Below are positions 6,188-6,340 of a DNA stretch of 6,340 bases, one piece after another. The DNA lies in NCBI GenBank assembly GCA_030669525.1, contig DAOVDO010000056.1, positions 1 through 6,340 of the forward strand, in the 5' to 3' direction. Positions within the stretch are counted from its first letter, which is position 1. Each line of letters begins with the position of its first letter. The position numbers were made by a program, and so were the translations under genes. The notes beneath the pieces were generated by a model. That model made no database searches and had not been told where the DNA came from. It saw only the letters and a list, made by a program, of their open reading frames with translations. This DNA is from Dehalococcoidia bacterium. GTDB taxonomy: Bacteria; Chloroflexota; Dehalococcoidia; GIF9; AB-539-J10.

Positions 6188-6340
6188 ATGAAAGCCTTTG
6201 TAATAGATGTTTCACAATGCAATGGATGTTACTGCTGCCAGATTGCCTGTAAGGATGAGCATGTCGCAAATGACTGGACACCTTACGCCAAACCTCAGCC
6301 AGACACCGGGCAGTTCTGGCTGAAGATGAATGAGCTTGTT
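6188..6340 (+). CDS. [4Fe-4S] ferredoxin-type small (beta) subunit, 5' part only
   Basis: The first 51 residues are in view; the frame runs off the right edge. C11, C14, C17 and C21 form a CX2CX2CX3C cluster motif within SQCNGCYCCQIACKDEH, with one extra cysteine at C16. The start MKAFVIDVSQC and the stretch CKDEHVANDW resemble the beginning of the Pelobacter transhydroxylase beta subunit, which carries three [4Fe-4S] clusters and in which CMDEHELNEW occupies the same place. The expected job is to hold the iron-sulfur clusters for the alpha subunit of gene 3, and perhaps for the upstream alpha subunits as well. No signal peptide is seen, so it should be cytoplasmic. Full length, the other clusters and any C-terminal domain cannot be judged. 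A DmsB/PhsB-like electron-transfer subunit of the same superfamily is the alternative. Confidence 0.88.
   Translation, partial: MKAFVIDVSQCNGCYCCQIACKDEHVANDWTPYAKPQPDTGQFWLKMNELV

Overview
The window carries a cluster of large-subunit (alpha) genes of the DMSO-reductase superfamily. They belong to the branch that contains pyrogallol-phloroglucinol transhydroxylase of Pelobacter acidigallici and the related resorcinol hydroxylase of Azoarcus. All genes are on the + strand. There are four protein genes, two cut by the window edges: (1) the C-terminal 132 residues of an alpha subunit, bases 1-400; (2) a complete 842-residue alpha subunit, 610-3138; (3) a complete, more divergent 874-residue alpha subunit, 3561-6185; (4) the first 51 residues of a [4Fe-4S] ferredoxin-type small (beta) subunit, from 6188.

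Genes 1 and 2 are tandem paralogs: 110 of 132 overlapping residues are identical with no gaps. Gene 2 keeps every active-site residue I can place from the Pelobacter enzyme: the Mo-ligand Ser, its neighbouring Asp, the catalytic His and the catalytic Tyr. Gene 3 keeps the Ser, Asp and His but has lost the segment with the Tyr, so it probably acts on another substrate. None of the alpha subunits has an N-terminal Fe-S cluster motif or a Tat signal. They are therefore read as cytoplasmic enzymes whose iron-sulfur clusters sit in the beta subunit. Only gene 3 is directly followed by a beta gene, with a 2-nt gap and the ribosome-binding site inside gene 3. Genes 1 and 2 have none directly downstream.

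The 209-bp gap at 401-609 holds the ribosome-binding site of gene 2 and nothing else I can support. The 422-bp gap at 3139-3560 holds an 8-bp inverted repeat, two short ORFs with plausible Shine-Dalgarno sequences but no recognisable homology, a -10-like element, and the ribosome-binding site of gene 3.

The organism is most likely an anaerobic bacterium that transforms hydroxylated aromatic or other organic substrates with non-redox or low-potential Mo/W enzymes. Base composition is moderate (near 50% GC by eye) and Shine-Dalgarno sites are canonical. Multiplied genes of this type would fit an uncultured anaerobe such as a Dehalococcoidia-like Chloroflexota or a syntrophic Desulfobacterota member, but the sequence alone does not settle this. 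No mobile element, tRNA, rRNA or CRISPR array is visible.
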